Positions 25,992 to 35,503 of a stretch of DNA of 36,553 nucleotides are shown here, piece by piece. The notes under the pieces were generated by a model that did not search any database, was not told the DNA's origin, and saw nothing but the letters and a program-made list of their open reading frames with translations. The stretch is from Lachnospiraceae bacterium. GTDB lineage: Bacteria; Bacillota; Clostridia; Lachnospirales; Lachnospiraceae. The DNA is taken from contig JAFWTY010000032.1 of the NCBI GenBank assembly GCA_017518735.1, forward strand, positions 1 to 36,553. The letters run 5' to 3'. The translations under genes and the position numbers were made by a program. Each line of letters starts with the position of its first letter. Position 1 is the stretch's first letter.

Positions 25992-27415
25992 TAAACTCTC
26001 TTCCCTAAATAATAAAATCCTCTGCATTCATCGAGGCTTACTTTCACGATTTGACCGATCAGTGATTTATCGCCCGGGAAATGCACAAGCGTATTGTTCG
26101 ACATTCTGCCGGTAACTAAAGATGCATCATGCTCATTGATCCCTTCGACCAAAACATCGGCCACCTGATCCTGAAGCATTGCCGTACGATCCTTTGCACA
26201 CTGCTGAACCAAGGACAATACTTCGTCAAACCATACTTTGATATCGGTCTCAGCCACCTGATCCGGCATGGAAGCCGCAGGCGTTCCGGTACGTTTTGAA
26301 TAAATAAACGTAAAGGCATTGTCAAACTGAACCTTACGGATAACATCCAGTGTTTCATCAATATCTTCCTTGGTTTCTCCCGGAAAGCCGACGATGATAT
26401 CCGTAGTCAATGCAACATCCGGCAATTCTTTTCTTAATTTCAAAGCCAGATCTAGGAATTGTTCCTTGGTATATCTTCTGTTCATCCGCTTTAAAATCCT
26501 TGAAGATCCGGACTGCAGAGGCAGATGAATATGTTTGCAGATCTTGGTGGAATTCTTCATAACTTCAATCATGTCATCACCGAAATCACTGGGATAAGGA
26601 GTCATGAAACGAATTCTCTCAAGCCCTTCAATTTGTTCAATCATGTGAAGAAGTTCGGGGAAAGTCGTTTTTTCCGGCAGGTTTTTGCCATAGGAATTGA
26701 CATTCTGACCAAGTAGCATTACTTCTTTTACACCATCTTTTACAAGGTTCTTAATCTCGCATATGATCTCTTCCGGTTCTCTGCTTCGCTCTCTTCCGCG
26801 TACATACGGAACGATACAGTAGGTGCAGAATTTATCGCAGCCAAACATGATATTGACGCCGGATTTAAAGGGATATTTGCGTACAATCGGCAGATCCTCA
26901 ACGATTTTTGTCGTGGATTCCCAGATATCGACTATCATCAAATCTCTTTGCATCATCTGCACAAACAGTTCCGGAAATGCATAGAGGTTATGCGTTCCGA
27001 AAACCAGATCCACAAAAGAATATGATTTCTGAATCTTCTCAATGACTACCTCTTCCTGTGTCATACAGCCACAGAGGGCGATCTTCATGAGTTTATTGCG
27101 TTTCTTGTAGGCATTTAACGTACCGAGTTTTCCATAGACTTTCTGATTTGCGTTGTCTCTTACCGTACAGGTATTGTAAAGAACAAAATCGGAATTCTCA
27201 TCCTCTGTAAGGACATAACCCATCTTCTTAAGAATACCGGATAATTTCTCGGAATCTCTGGCATTCATCTGGCAACCAAAGGTCACAACACACGCCGTGA
27301 GTTTTCTTCCGGCTTTTTCGGAAAGTTCGGCAACAATCTTGCGTCCTTCTTCGATAAATGCAAGCTGGCGGGCAACTTCTTCGGTATCGGTTTTGGTATC
27401 GAATATTTCTCTCAC
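25991..27415 (-). CDS. miaB: tRNA-2-methylthio-N6-dimethylallyladenosine synthase MiaB
   Basis: MiaB is a radical-SAM enzyme that adds a methylthio group to i6A37 in tRNA. The 474-aa protein has the N-terminal cluster cysteines Cys48 (TFGCQMN), Cys83 (NTCTVR) and Cys117 (CGCM). The radical-SAM motif is CDKFCTYC (193-200), and a C-terminal TRAM domain (about 405-474) follows. Translation starts at GTG (27413-27415), 2 bp after the proA stop, with AGGGG 6 nt upstream. It is coupled to mutS by a TAATG overlap. Substrate formation by MiaA is encoded three genes further on. Confidence 0.97.
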   Translation of the reverse strand: MREIFDTKTDTEEVARQLAFIEEGRKIVAELSEKAGRKLTACVVTFGCQMNARDSEKLSGILKKMGYVLTEDENSDFVLYNTCTVRDNANQKVYGKLGTLNAYKKRNKLMKIALCGCMTQEEVVIEKIQKSYSFVDLVFGTHNLYAFPELFVQMMQRDLMIVDIWESTTKIVEDLPIVRKYPFKSGVNIMFGCDKFCTYCIVPYVRGRERSREPEEIICEIKNLVKDGVKEVMLLGQNVNSYGKNLPEKTTFPELLHMIEQIEGLERIRFMTPYPSDFGDDMIEVMKNSTKICKHIHLPLQSGSSRILKRMNRRYTKEQFLDLALKLRKELPDVALTTDIIVGFPGETKEDIDETLDVIRKVQFDNAFTFIYSKRTGTPAASMPDQVAETDIKVWFDEVLSLVQQCAKDRTAMLQDQVADVLVEGINEHDASLVTGRMSNNTLVHFPGDKSLIGQIVKVSLDECRGFYYLGKRV

Positions 27416-27417
27416 GC

Positions 27418-28662
27418 TTATCCCCTAACCTGTCCGTTGCCTTCGATTAAATATTTGTAACTTACAATCTGCTCAAGACCCATGGGTCCGCGTGCATGTA
27501 ATTTCTGAGTGGAAATACCGATTTCCGCACCAAATCCGAATTCAAAACCATCCGTAAATCTCGTGGACGCGTTTGCATAAACGCAGGCAGAATCAACTCC
27601 CTGTAAGAACTTGCGGATATTCTCTTCGTTTTTGGAAAGGATTGCATCGGAATGACCGGTGTTATGCTCATTGATGAAATCAATGGCTTCTTCGGTATTC
27701 GATACGGTCTTAACGGAAAGAATATAATCCAAGTATTCTTTGTAGAAATCTTCTTCAGTTGCTTCTTTTGCTTCGGATAAGGCCTCGCAGGATGCTTTGT
27801 CACCGCGGATTTCCACGTTCTTTGTGCTCAGTTTCTCATATAACTTCGGTAAAAACTCTTTAACAATATTCTCATGAATTACAAGGCTTTCGCAGGCATT
27901 GCAAACACCGATTCTCTGGGTTTTTGCATTGAAGATAATCTCAATCGCTTCATTAAAATCAGCGCTCTCATCCACAAAAATGTGGCAGTTTCCGGTACCG
28001 GTTTCAATGACAGGAATCGTTGAATTATCAACCACTGCTTTGATTAAACCTGCGCCACCGCGGGGAATCAAAAGATCCACATACTCTTTCTTTTTCATGA
28101 ATTCCGTCGTGGTTTCTCTGTCGGTCTTCTCAATCAAAGAAATTGCATCTTCGGTAATGCCACACTGTGCAAGACCTTTCTTGATGCTTGCCACAATCGC
28201 CGTATTGGAATTGATTGCATCTTTTCCTCCCTTAAGAATTACGGCACTTCCCGCTTTGAAACATAGGGCAAAAGCATCCGCCGTAACGTTGGGTCTGGAT
28301 TCATAGATGATTCCGATCACACCCATGGGAACGGTGATCTTGGTCAGTTTTAATCCGTTGGGACGAGTGGAAACGTCTAAGATTTTGCCGATAGGATCAT
28401 CTAAGGCTGCAACCTGACGAATTCCTTCCGCCATGCCTTCTATTCTTTCGTGATTGAGTGTCAAACGATCCAAAAGTCCCTGGTGCATACCGTTTGCCAC
28501 TCCTGCTTCAATGTCTTTCGCATTCGCTGCAAGAATGCTTTCTTCATCATCCACAAGAGACTTTGCAATTACATTCAAAGCATTGTCTTTTTCTTCGCGG
28601 GTTAATTTCGCAACACTGTATTTTGCATTTTTTGCTTTTAAACAAAGTTCATCCAGATACAT
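27418..28662 (-). CDS. proA: Glutamate-5-semialdehyde dehydrogenase (gamma-glutamyl phosphate reductase)
   Basis: ProA reduces gamma-glutamyl phosphate with NADPH to glutamate-5-semialdehyde, the second step of proline synthesis. The 414-aa protein has the aldehyde dehydrogenase fold, with the cofactor region VPMGVIGIIYESRPNVT and the GKDAINSN segment. The active-site cysteine is in RIGVCNACESL near residue 255, and the C-terminus ends in the family signature STQKLHARGPMGLE. The first-step enzyme ProB is encoded two genes upstream, with the cyclo-ligase fusion between them. Confidence 0.97.
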   Translation of the reverse strand: MYLDELCLKAKNAKYSVAKLTREEKDNALNVIAKSLVDDEESILAANAKDIEAGVANGMHQGLLDRLTLNHERIEGMAEGIRQVAALDDPIGKILDVSTRPNGLKLTKITVPMGVIGIIYESRPNVTADAFALCFKAGSAVILKGGKDAINSNTAIVASIKKGLAQCGITEDAISLIEKTDRETTTEFMKKKEYVDLLIPRGGAGLIKAVVDNSTIPVIETGTGNCHIFVDESADFNEAIEIIFNAKTQRIGVCNACESLVIHENIVKEFLPKLYEKLSTKNVEIRGDKASCEALSEAKEATEEDFYKEYLDYILSVKTVSNTEEAIDFINEHNTGHSDAILSKNEENIRKFLQGVDSACVYANASTRFTDGFEFGFGAEIGISTQKLHARGPMGLEQIVSYKYLIEGNGQVRG

Positions 28663-28674
28663 AACAATCTCCTT

Positions 28675-29460
28675 TTATACAAACAAAACCAAATCCGTCA
28701 TCCTATCATTCCGATTTACGGGAACTCCGTCGTTCCATCCTTCGATTGCATCTGCCTTGCATTCCTTGATGCAGACACCGACTGATTTTACATTGGAGCC
28801 CGAACAATGCTCGGAAAGATAGGCATCATAATACCCTTTTCCGTAACCGAGTCTGTGTCCCTCCTCGTCAAAGGAAAGGCCCGGAACCAGAATCAGTAAA
28901 CTCTCGCCTTTTAAGACTTCGTTCGGATCAATTCTTACGTCCAAAGCACCGATTGGTTCTCTTACGGAAAACTTACCGGGAAGCAATTCTTCCATCAGCT
29001 GAATTGAATAAAACTTTAATCCTTCCATCGTCACCTGTGGGAAATAACAGGTAACGCCTTCTTTTCTCAAAGCCTCAAAAAGCTTATCCGTACGTACTTC
29101 ATCCGGCAACGAAGAATAAAGCAACACCTTACTGCATCTCAAGATTTTTGCAAGACGTACAAACTCACGGATCAAATTCTCTTCCGCTTCGGTTCTTCTT
29201 TCTTCCGAAAGATTCTTACGAATGTTTTTGCAGAGACCTCGAAGTTCCTTCTTTTTATCGTTGATGGAAACAAGTGCATGTTTGCTGCCGTCTTTTTCCA
29301 CGATTTCAATCTGTGAAAGCTGGCCCTGAACGGAGGCCCGAATAGCTTTCAAATACTCGGTACGAAGTTCTTTCTGTTCCGCAATCTCTTCCTCGCTTAA
29401 CGGTCGTTCCTGGGACAGATGATATAATTCATTAATTCTCTTAATCGTTTCTTCCATCAT
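28675..29460 (-). CDS. DUF896 (YnzC-like) domain fused to 5-formyltetrahydrofolate cyclo-ligase
   Basis: Residues 1 to about 60 match the small YnzC/DUF896 family (IKRINELYHLSQERPLSEEE, EQKELRTEYLKAIRASVQGQ), normally a free-standing protein of about 75 aa. Residues about 68-261 are a 5-formyltetrahydrofolate cyclo-ligase, which converts 5-formyl-THF to 5,10-methenyl-THF with ATP. Its marker is LVPGLSFDEEGHRLGYGKGY with the following YDAYL near the C-terminus, plus an N-terminal basic helix and SLPDEVRTD. At 261 aa it is about 65 longer than a plain cyclo-ligase. Two adjacent ATGs (29460, 29457) could start it; the DUF896 match begins right there. It lies 3 bp after proB and 12 bp before proA. 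Confidence 0.88.
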   Translation of the reverse strand: MMEETIKRINELYHLSQERPLSEEEIAEQKELRTEYLKAIRASVQGQLSQIEIVEKDGSKHALVSINDKKKELRGLCKNIRKNLSEERRTEAEENLIREFVRLAKILRCSKVLLYSSLPDEVRTDKLFEALRKEGVTCYFPQVTMEGLKFYSIQLMEELLPGKFSVREPIGALDVRIDPNEVLKGESLLILVPGLSFDEEGHRLGYGKGYYDAYLSEHCSGSNVKSVGVCIKECKADAIEGWNDGVPVNRNDRMTDLVLFV

Positions 29461-29463
29461 GGC

Positions 29464-30369
29464 TTATGAACGCTGTTCTCCTTCAATTTCTTCCATGGCA
29501 CGAATAAGATTAAAGTTCTCGTCTCGATGCTGTTTGAAATGTGTTCCGAAATGTCTTCCGTCCATGATTCTGTGTAAGATTCGAATATCGGAACCGTTTG
29601 CAATAATCATATCGGCACCTGCCGTTGTTGCGATTTTGGCTGCAAGAAGTTTGGTATTCATACCGCCTGTCCCGACATCGCTTCCGGTATCTCCGGTACC
29701 CATATGCATAATATCGTCCGTGATGGAATCCACACAGTCGATGAATTCGGCATTCGGATTGGTTCTCGGGTTATCGGTATAAAGTCCGTCGATGTCAGAC
29801 AATAAAATAAGCAGATCGGCCTGCACCAGAGAAGCTACAATTGCAGACAATGTATCGTTATCACCGAATTTAATTTCAAAAGTCGAAATCGTATCGTTTT
29901 CGTTTACAACCGGAATTACACCGAGTTCCAATAAGGTATTCAGTGTATTTCTGGCATTTTTACGGCTGATCGGGTTCGTCACGACATCCTTCGTCAAAAG
30001 GACCTGGGCCGCAACCTGGTTGTATTCCGAAAAAATCTTCTGATAAACCATCATCAGACGGCTCTGTCCGATTGCCGCACAAGCCTGCTTTAATTCGATG
30101 GATTCGTTCGGATTTTCAACATGAACCGCATTTTTGCCGACACCGATCGCACCGGAAGTAACCAGTACGACTTCTTTGCCGGAATTTCGCATATTGGTAA
30201 GCTCTCTGACCAATACTTCCATTTTGTTCAAATCCGGTTTACCGGTCTCGGGGTGTGTTAAAGAAGAGGTGCCGATTTTTACGACAACTCTCTGTTTGGT
30301 AAGGATTTCTCTGCGAAGAGGCAGATCCAGTTCATGTTCATAAATTTCATGTTCCAAAAGCTTTTCCAT
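29464..30369 (-). CDS. proB: Glutamate 5-kinase, without PUA domain
   Basis: ProB phosphorylates glutamate with ATP, the committed and usually proline-inhibited step of proline synthesis. The 301-aa protein has the amino-acid-kinase fold: VVVKIGTSSLTH near 28-39, LVTSGAIGVGKNAV, PVVNENDTIST, FGDNDTLSAIVA, LLSDIDGLYTDNP and GTGGMNTKLLAAK. The chain stops about 25 residues after the kinase core, so the C-terminal PUA domain found in longer ProB proteins (about 367 aa) is absent. It has a weak AAGAAGG ribosome site and follows the FAD oxidoreductase gene by 56 bp. No clear promoter is visible in that gap. Confidence 0.95.
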   Translation of the reverse strand: MEKLLEHEIYEHELDLPLRREILTKQRVVVKIGTSSLTHPETGKPDLNKMEVLVRELTNMRNSGKEVVLVTSGAIGVGKNAVHVENPNESIELKQACAAIGQSRLMMVYQKIFSEYNQVAAQVLLTKDVVTNPISRKNARNTLNTLLELGVIPVVNENDTISTFEIKFGDNDTLSAIVASLVQADLLILLSDIDGLYTDNPRTNPNAEFIDCVDSITDDIMHMGTGDTGSDVGTGGMNTKLLAAKIATTAGADMIIANGSDIRILHRIMDGRHFGTHFKQHRDENFNLIRAMEEIEGEQRS

Positions 30370-30425
30370 AATAGCCTTCTTTCTGATATTTCTTGAAAAA
30401 ACAACATATTATTTTACCATTTTTT

Positions 30426-32054
30426 CTATTGTCTGACAATCGCTTCCGCGACCTTTAATCCGTCCATTGCGGCCGACATGATTCCGCCCGCATAACCGGC
30501 ACCTTCCCCGCAGGGATAAAGTCCTTTTGCGGTAAGGGACTGATAATCCTCACCTCGAAGGATGCGAATCGGTGCACTGGTTCTGGCTTCTACGCCTGCC
30601 ATTAAAGGATCCGTTTCGGTATATCCTTTGATACAGGTGTTGAAATATTCCATTCCTTCCACAAAAACATCATTCATTGACCCGGAAAACAGTTCCCGAA
30701 GATTTGCAAAAGAAGCGTTTCCGTGAAGTCCTTCCTTAATCATCGATACAAATCGATCATTCTTTACTTCATCCGTCTGATTCTTCTTAAAGCTTTGATA
30801 AAACTGGACCGGAACCGCACCGCTTCCGAGAATAAATGCCTTCTCTTCCAGTTTTCTCTGATATTCCATTCCGGCCAGGATTCCGGTAAATCCGGATTCT
30901 TCAAAATCCTTCGGTCCGACATTCATCACGATTGCCGCATTGGAATATTGTCCTTCTCTGGCTTTGTTGCTCATTCCGTTAATACAAAGCCTATGACCTT
31001 CGGAGGATGCGTTCACAACCACTCCGCCCGGACACATACAGAACGAATAGACGTTACGTTCAAACGACGTTGTTTTTGCAAGTTTATAATATGCCGTCGG
31101 AAGAACAGGATATTTCTTCTTATAGCCTCTTCCGTACTGACTTTCATTGATAAATTCGGCATCATGTAAGATACGAAATCCCACGGCAAATGACTTTGCT
31201 TCCATGGAAAACTTCGAATCATAGAGCATTTCGTAAGTATCTCTGGAGCTGTGTCCGATGGCGAGAATCAGCGCATCCGTAGAAAGATATTCCTCATTTT
31301 CGGATTTTCCATTGGATTTCGTATTTTTATAATATAATCCGACTATTTTTCCGTCTTTTATGTCAGGTCTCGCAAATACCGTATCAAAAAGAAAGCTTCC
31401 GCCGAGACGTTCAATCTCCGTACGCATATTTACAACCACCTTACGGATTACGTCAGTGCCCATATGAGCTCTACCGTCGTAAGTGATGTCCAAATCCGCA
31501 CCCATCTCATAAAACGTCCTTAAAACGGCTTCATTTCGTCCGAATTTGTCTTTGACACCGGTATTCAGTTTTCCGTCGGAAAATGTTCCGGCTCCGCCTT
31601 CTCCAAATTGGACGTTACAATTCGGATTTAACTCACCGCCTTTATGAAATGCATTGACCGCCGCGATACGTTCATCCATCTTCGAGCCGCGTTCCAGTAC
31701 AATCGGCTCAAGTCCGGCCTTTGCAAGTGCATAGGCAGCAAACATCCCCGCCGGTCCGAAGCCTACGATTACGGGGTGTTTTACACCTGTTCCTGTAGGA
31801 AATACATACTTTTTCTCACCGTCCACAGCCTTCGCTCCGAGACGTTTTATTTTCTTTTCCAGATGAGAATCGTTTACCCGAAAGGATACGGTGAAATTAC
31901 AGAAAATTTCCGGTTTATGCCTTGCATCGATGGATTTCTTGCGAATTGCAAAATCCTTTATATCGGTATTTTTGACATCCAGTTTTTTACAGACTATGGA
32001 AAACAGTACTTCTTCTTTATTCGGATCGATGGAAAGAGAATAATTGTAAATCAT
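30426..32054 (-). CDS. FAD-dependent dehydrogenase (COG2509-type)
   Basis: The 542-aa soluble flavoprotein has an N-terminal domain of about 90 residues typical of the uncharacterised FAD-dependent dehydrogenase group. The dinucleotide-binding motif VGFGPAGMFAAYALA (97-111) follows. Further marks are VQFGEGGAGTFSDGKL, LAIGHSSRDTYEML, CMCPGGVVVNASSEG and a C-terminal FAD segment, GLYPCGEGAGYAGGIMSA. The substrate is unknown. The start at 32054 is preferred over a longer frame since it overlaps the stop of the preceding gene as ATGA. The tight coupling with a second flavoprotein gene suggests the two act in one process, but what that is cannot be told. Confidence 0.88.
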   Translation of the reverse strand: MIYNYSLSIDPNKEEVLFSIVCKKLDVKNTDIKDFAIRKKSIDARHKPEIFCNFTVSFRVNDSHLEKKIKRLGAKAVDGEKKYVFPTGTGVKHPVIVGFGPAGMFAAYALAKAGLEPIVLERGSKMDERIAAVNAFHKGGELNPNCNVQFGEGGAGTFSDGKLNTGVKDKFGRNEAVLRTFYEMGADLDITYDGRAHMGTDVIRKVVVNMRTEIERLGGSFLFDTVFARPDIKDGKIVGLYYKNTKSNGKSENEEYLSTDALILAIGHSSRDTYEMLYDSKFSMEAKSFAVGFRILHDAEFINESQYGRGYKKKYPVLPTAYYKLAKTTSFERNVYSFCMCPGGVVVNASSEGHRLCINGMSNKAREGQYSNAAIVMNVGPKDFEESGFTGILAGMEYQRKLEEKAFILGSGAVPVQFYQSFKKNQTDEVKNDRFVSMIKEGLHGNASFANLRELFSGSMNDVFVEGMEYFNTCIKGYTETDPLMAGVEARTSAPIRILRGEDYQSLTAKGLYPCGEGAGYAGGIMSAAMDGLKVAEAIVRQ

Positions 32055-33301
32055 GCATTTTCTCCCGCGATACGGCCGCTCGAATAAGCCCACTGCAGAT
32101 TATATCCTCCGCAATCTCCGTCTACATTCAGCATTTCGCCGATCATATAAAGATTCGGAACCAGCTTGGACTCCAAATTATCGGAAAGTTCGGACAAAAC
32201 AATACCACCTCTGGTACATTGCGCATTTTCAAATCCGGCATGTCCGGAAATTTCGATCGGGAAGGATTTTAAATAAATCAGGAATGCCTTCTCCTGCGAT
32301 ATTTCAAGCGAATGCTCCTTCGTTTCTTTTATGAAACGGTCAAGCAGAAAACGATAAAGTTTTTCCGGAAGGATTCCTTCAAACAGTTCTTCAAAAGAAG
32401 CATCATACTTCACTTCTTTTCTTCTCTCTATGAATTTGTCCATATCATCGTTCAAAAGTTCCGGGAAGAAATCGCAGATGATTTTTACATTTTTGAGTTC
32501 TTCAATGGCCTTGGTCAGATGTCTGGAAAGCTGGAATACCGGGATTCCGGAGATGTATTTTTCGGTAAACTGGATCTCACCGTAGTCTTTCTTCAGAAGA
32601 ACATCATCCACATAACCCGCCACTTCGCCTTTTACACGAACGCCCGCGAGTTCTTTTAAAATTTGTCCGTCCGAAACACAAAGCGGAACCAATACAGGAT
32701 ACGTATATGTCACGGTATGTTCAAAAAATCTGGCAATTTTAAATCCGCCTCCGTCGCTTCCGGAGTTCGGCATAGCCTTTCCGCCGCAGGCTAAAATGAC
32801 GGAATCGTATTTTTTATCCTGAATGGAAAACCGTCCGCCTTCGTCAACGGAAACATCTTTGATCGTTGATGAAAACATAAAATCCACGCCTCTTTTGGCA
32901 AGTGTCTTATATAAAATCTCACTTACCTCACCGGCCCTTTCGGAATACGGATAATAATATCCGTTCTTTTCAAAACTCGGAACACCGAGTTCTTCCAAAA
33001 ATGAAACATATTCATTCAAACCATTCTGTGACAGAATGGCATCAATACACTTTACATCATCTTCCAGTACCATGGAATGCAAAAAACCCGGATCCGGGTT
33101 GTCGGAATAATGCTCATAATGAACCAAAGACAAATCTTCGTTGGAAAAATTCAGTCGTCCGTTTCCGGTCTGACGAAGCTTTTTGCCGGCAATCTCGTTT
33201 TTCTCATAAACCGTAACGTGGTTTTCGGGATTTTTGCATGCATAATATGCAGCTACCAATCCGGAAGCACCACCGCCGATGATTGCAATTTCTTTTGACA
33301 T
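32051..33301 (-). CDS. NAD(P)/FAD-dependent oxidoreductase (HI0933/YhiN-BaiN family)
   Basis: The 416-aa flavoprotein has the N-terminal FAD-binding GGGASGLVAAYYA (8-20), and KLRQTGNGRLNFSN (41-54), a hallmark of the HI0933-like group. The mid-protein ILACGGKAMPNSGSDGGGFKIA and the C-terminal MLNVDGDCGGYNLQWAYSSG are also typical. Family members have been linked to bile-acid ring reduction (BaiN) and other redox roles, but most have no known substrate, so I give no specific reaction. The gene lies 11 bp after the flippase gene and overlaps the next flavoprotein gene by 4 bp. Confidence 0.9.
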   Translation of the reverse strand: MSKEIAIIGGGASGLVAAYYACKNPENHVTVYEKNEIAGKKLRQTGNGRLNFSNEDLSLVHYEHYSDNPDPGFLHSMVLEDDVKCIDAILSQNGLNEYVSFLEELGVPSFEKNGYYYPYSERAGEVSEILYKTLAKRGVDFMFSSTIKDVSVDEGGRFSIQDKKYDSVILACGGKAMPNSGSDGGGFKIARFFEHTVTYTYPVLVPLCVSDGQILKELAGVRVKGEVAGYVDDVLLKKDYGEIQFTEKYISGIPVFQLSRHLTKAIEELKNVKIICDFFPELLNDDMDKFIERRKEVKYDASFEELFEGILPEKLYRFLLDRFIKETKEHSLEISQEKAFLIYLKSFPIEISGHAGFENAQCTRGGIVLSELSDNLESKLVPNLYMIGEMLNVDGDCGGYNLQWAYSSGRIAGENA

Positions 33302-33312
33302 ACTACTCCTTT

Positions 33313-34971
33313 TTAACGAAACAGACCGAATCTTTGGAAGAATCTTAACATCTTATCACCTGCCGGCAATTCCTGGAACGTATCCTTGGTAAATCCGCGG
33401 AAAACAACCATCATTACCATGTAAACAATCATTGCCACAAAAATGGAAATGATGCAGGCGATCTTGGAGCTCTTCGTAATGAGTTGCAACAACAGAAATA
33501 CCAAAAATGTTGCAAATCCCATAACAATTGAGCACAACGCGGGAATCAGGAAGGTCTGCTTTACTTCCTGTTTATAGTGTAAATACTTGTGAATCGCTAT
33601 ATGGTTTAAAACACACATGATCAGCGAGAACATGAGGTTTGCAAGTACTACGGCATAAATACCGATCTTGAAGCCTTTTAAGAAAAGCAACAGGGACAAA
33701 ACATTGAATACCAATGCAATTGCCGCGTTGATTACCGGAACGTTAATCTTGCCGATGCCCTGTAATACTCCGTTTCCAAGTGTGGAAAGCGCAAAGAAAA
33801 TGATGGATAATGTTCCGATATAGAGCATTCTTGCTGCCATATCCACTTCCCCGGAGAACAGCATTCCGACAATCGGTTTTCCGAGAACGGCCAGACCGAC
33901 CGCACAGGGAATCGTAATAACCATCGTGATACGGATCGCCGACTGCACTTTCATTCTTGCGGTCACACGGTCATTCTTTGATACACTTGCGGAAAGAGAC
34001 GGTACAATTGCGGAAACCATCGCATTGGCAAGCGCAATCGGAAGGTTGATCAAAACCTTGTATTTACCGGAATAAACACCCATACTGAGAGTTTTTAAAT
34101 CGAATTCTCCCAAAGCTTCCATGTGATGGTTATAAATACTCTGGTTGATAATACCGGAAACATTGTAGATTACGGTACTTAAAATGAACGGAACAACCGT
34201 CAGGAAGATTATCAACATGACGCGTCCCATATTTTCCGTCTTCCTTGTCGGATCCATTACAACCTGCTTGGAAACAACTTTCTTCACATAAAGCTGATAA
34301 TTCACCATGACGTAGAATAACGATGCCAATGCACCGAGTCCGCATCCAACCGTTGCACCTGCAGCTCCCAGAGCCGGTGCATAGTTCGGATCCATCATGA
34401 CGTTTCCGTATTTGGAACCGATCGTAAAGAAAATCTTTGCAAAAACAAGGCTGGTTACAACCAGAATAATCTGCTCGATAATCTGGGAAATCGCGGTAAC
34501 CACCATCGTTCCCTTGCCCTGGAAATATCCTCTGAAGGCGCCCATAACCGCAAAAATCAATAAGGTCGGAGCAAGGACACGAAGTGCCATGGCCGACTTC
34601 GGTTCTCCCATGATTTTGGTTGCCAAAGTATCCGCAAAAGAGAAAACTACCAGACAGGCAAGTCCACCGGAAATCAAAGCAAAAAGCAAAGCCCCGCGGA
34701 AATACTTCTGCGTGGTTTTGATCTGTCCTTTTTCGGTTCTTGCGGCAACAAGACGGGAAATGGCTACCGGAAGGGAATACGACGACAACAGTAAGACAAT
34801 GGAATAGATTTCATAGGCATTGGCATAGTAACCGTTGCCCATGTCTCCGATGATATTGGTTAAAGGGATACGACGAACAAGGCCGATGATTCTTGCAACA
34901 ATACCGGCTATGGCAAGAATTCCACCCTGGACAAGTATGCTCCCTGCAATTGTTTTTTTCTTTTTACTCAT
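33313..34971 (-). CDS. MOP-superfamily lipid/polysaccharide flippase (SpoVB/MurJ-like)
   Basis: The 552-aa integral membrane protein has about 14 hydrophobic helices. It starts with the family-typical GSILVQGGILAIAGIVARIIG and the PLTNIIGDMGNGYY loop. It belongs to the SpoVB/YtgP/MurJ branch of the MOP superfamily, which flips lipid-linked precursors such as lipid II or oligosaccharide carriers. In Clostridia there are usually several paralogues, and I cannot say whether this one serves vegetative wall synthesis, spore cortex synthesis or a polysaccharide. It lies 25 bp after ybeY and precedes the flavoprotein pair. Confidence 0.88.
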   Translation of the reverse strand: MSKKKKTIAGSILVQGGILAIAGIVARIIGLVRRIPLTNIIGDMGNGYYANAYEIYSIVLLLSSYSLPVAISRLVAARTEKGQIKTTQKYFRGALLFALISGGLACLVVFSFADTLATKIMGEPKSAMALRVLAPTLLIFAVMGAFRGYFQGKGTMVVTAISQIIEQIILVVTSLVFAKIFFTIGSKYGNVMMDPNYAPALGAAGATVGCGLGALASLFYVMVNYQLYVKKVVSKQVVMDPTRKTENMGRVMLIIFLTVVPFILSTVIYNVSGIINQSIYNHHMEALGEFDLKTLSMGVYSGKYKVLINLPIALANAMVSAIVPSLSASVSKNDRVTARMKVQSAIRITMVITIPCAVGLAVLGKPIVGMLFSGEVDMAARMLYIGTLSIIFFALSTLGNGVLQGIGKINVPVINAAIALVFNVLSLLLFLKGFKIGIYAVVLANLMFSLIMCVLNHIAIHKYLHYKQEVKQTFLIPALCSIVMGFATFLVFLLLQLITKSSKIACIISIFVAMIVYMVMMVVFRGFTKDTFQELPAGDKMLRFFQRFGLFR

Positions 34972-34996
34972 TTTACGATTCCTTTATCTGGAAGGA

Positions 34997-35500
34997 TTAT
35001 CGATTGATATCCAAATCTTTTAAGTATTGGTCCTGCTTTGCTTCCATGACCTTTGCATCTTCGTCGGTCATATGATCGTAACCGAGCAAATGCAGTGTGG
35101 AATGTGCAACCAGAAATGCAAATTCACGTTTTTCGTTATGACCGTAATCCTTTGCCTGAGAAATGACACGCTCCGAAGAAATCATCATATCCCCGAGCAT
35201 AAAATTCCCCGTGTCCGGATTGGTTCCGTAAAAATAATCCGGTGTTTTCATCAAGGCATCAAAATCAGAAGGTGTTTCGAAAGCGACACCCGGAAACGAA
35301 AGGACATCCGTTGCAGAGTCAATTTCGCGAAATTCTTTATTGATCACGCGAATACCCTCATTATCCGTTACGGTCAAATTGATTTCACACTCAAACGGGC
35401 AATCTTCCATCTTAAGAATATGGTCAATTACCGTTTTCGCCACTTCCTCAAGATTGAAATCGGGTTCATATCCGCTTTCGTTTTCCATAAAAAGAGTCAT
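34997..35500 (-). CDS. ybeY: Endoribonuclease YbeY (rRNA maturation factor)
   Basis: YbeY is a zinc-dependent RNase needed for 16S rRNA 3' end maturation and 70S quality control. The 167-aa product has the metal-binding signature HSTLHLLGYDH (133-143: His133, His137, His143) and the upstream motifs NKEFREIDSATDVLSFP and LGDMMIS. AGAAGGG lies 7 nt before the ATG at 35500. It begins 3 bp after the phoH stop, the same pairing as in most bacteria. Confidence 0.97.
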   Translation of the reverse strand: MTLFMENESGYEPDFNLEEVAKTVIDHILKMEDCPFECEINLTVTDNEGIRVINKEFREIDSATDVLSFPGVAFETPSDFDALMKTPDYFYGTNPDTGNFMLGDMMISSERVISQAKDYGHNEKREFAFLVAHSTLHLLGYDHMTDEDAKVMEAKQDQYLKDLDINR

Positions 35501-35503
35501 CCG

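Noticed and set aside
32055..32093. 13-codon upstream extension of the COG2509-type flavoprotein
   Set aside because: The ATGA overlap with the upstream stop at 32051-32054 is a typical coupled start, and the family begins at this methionine.
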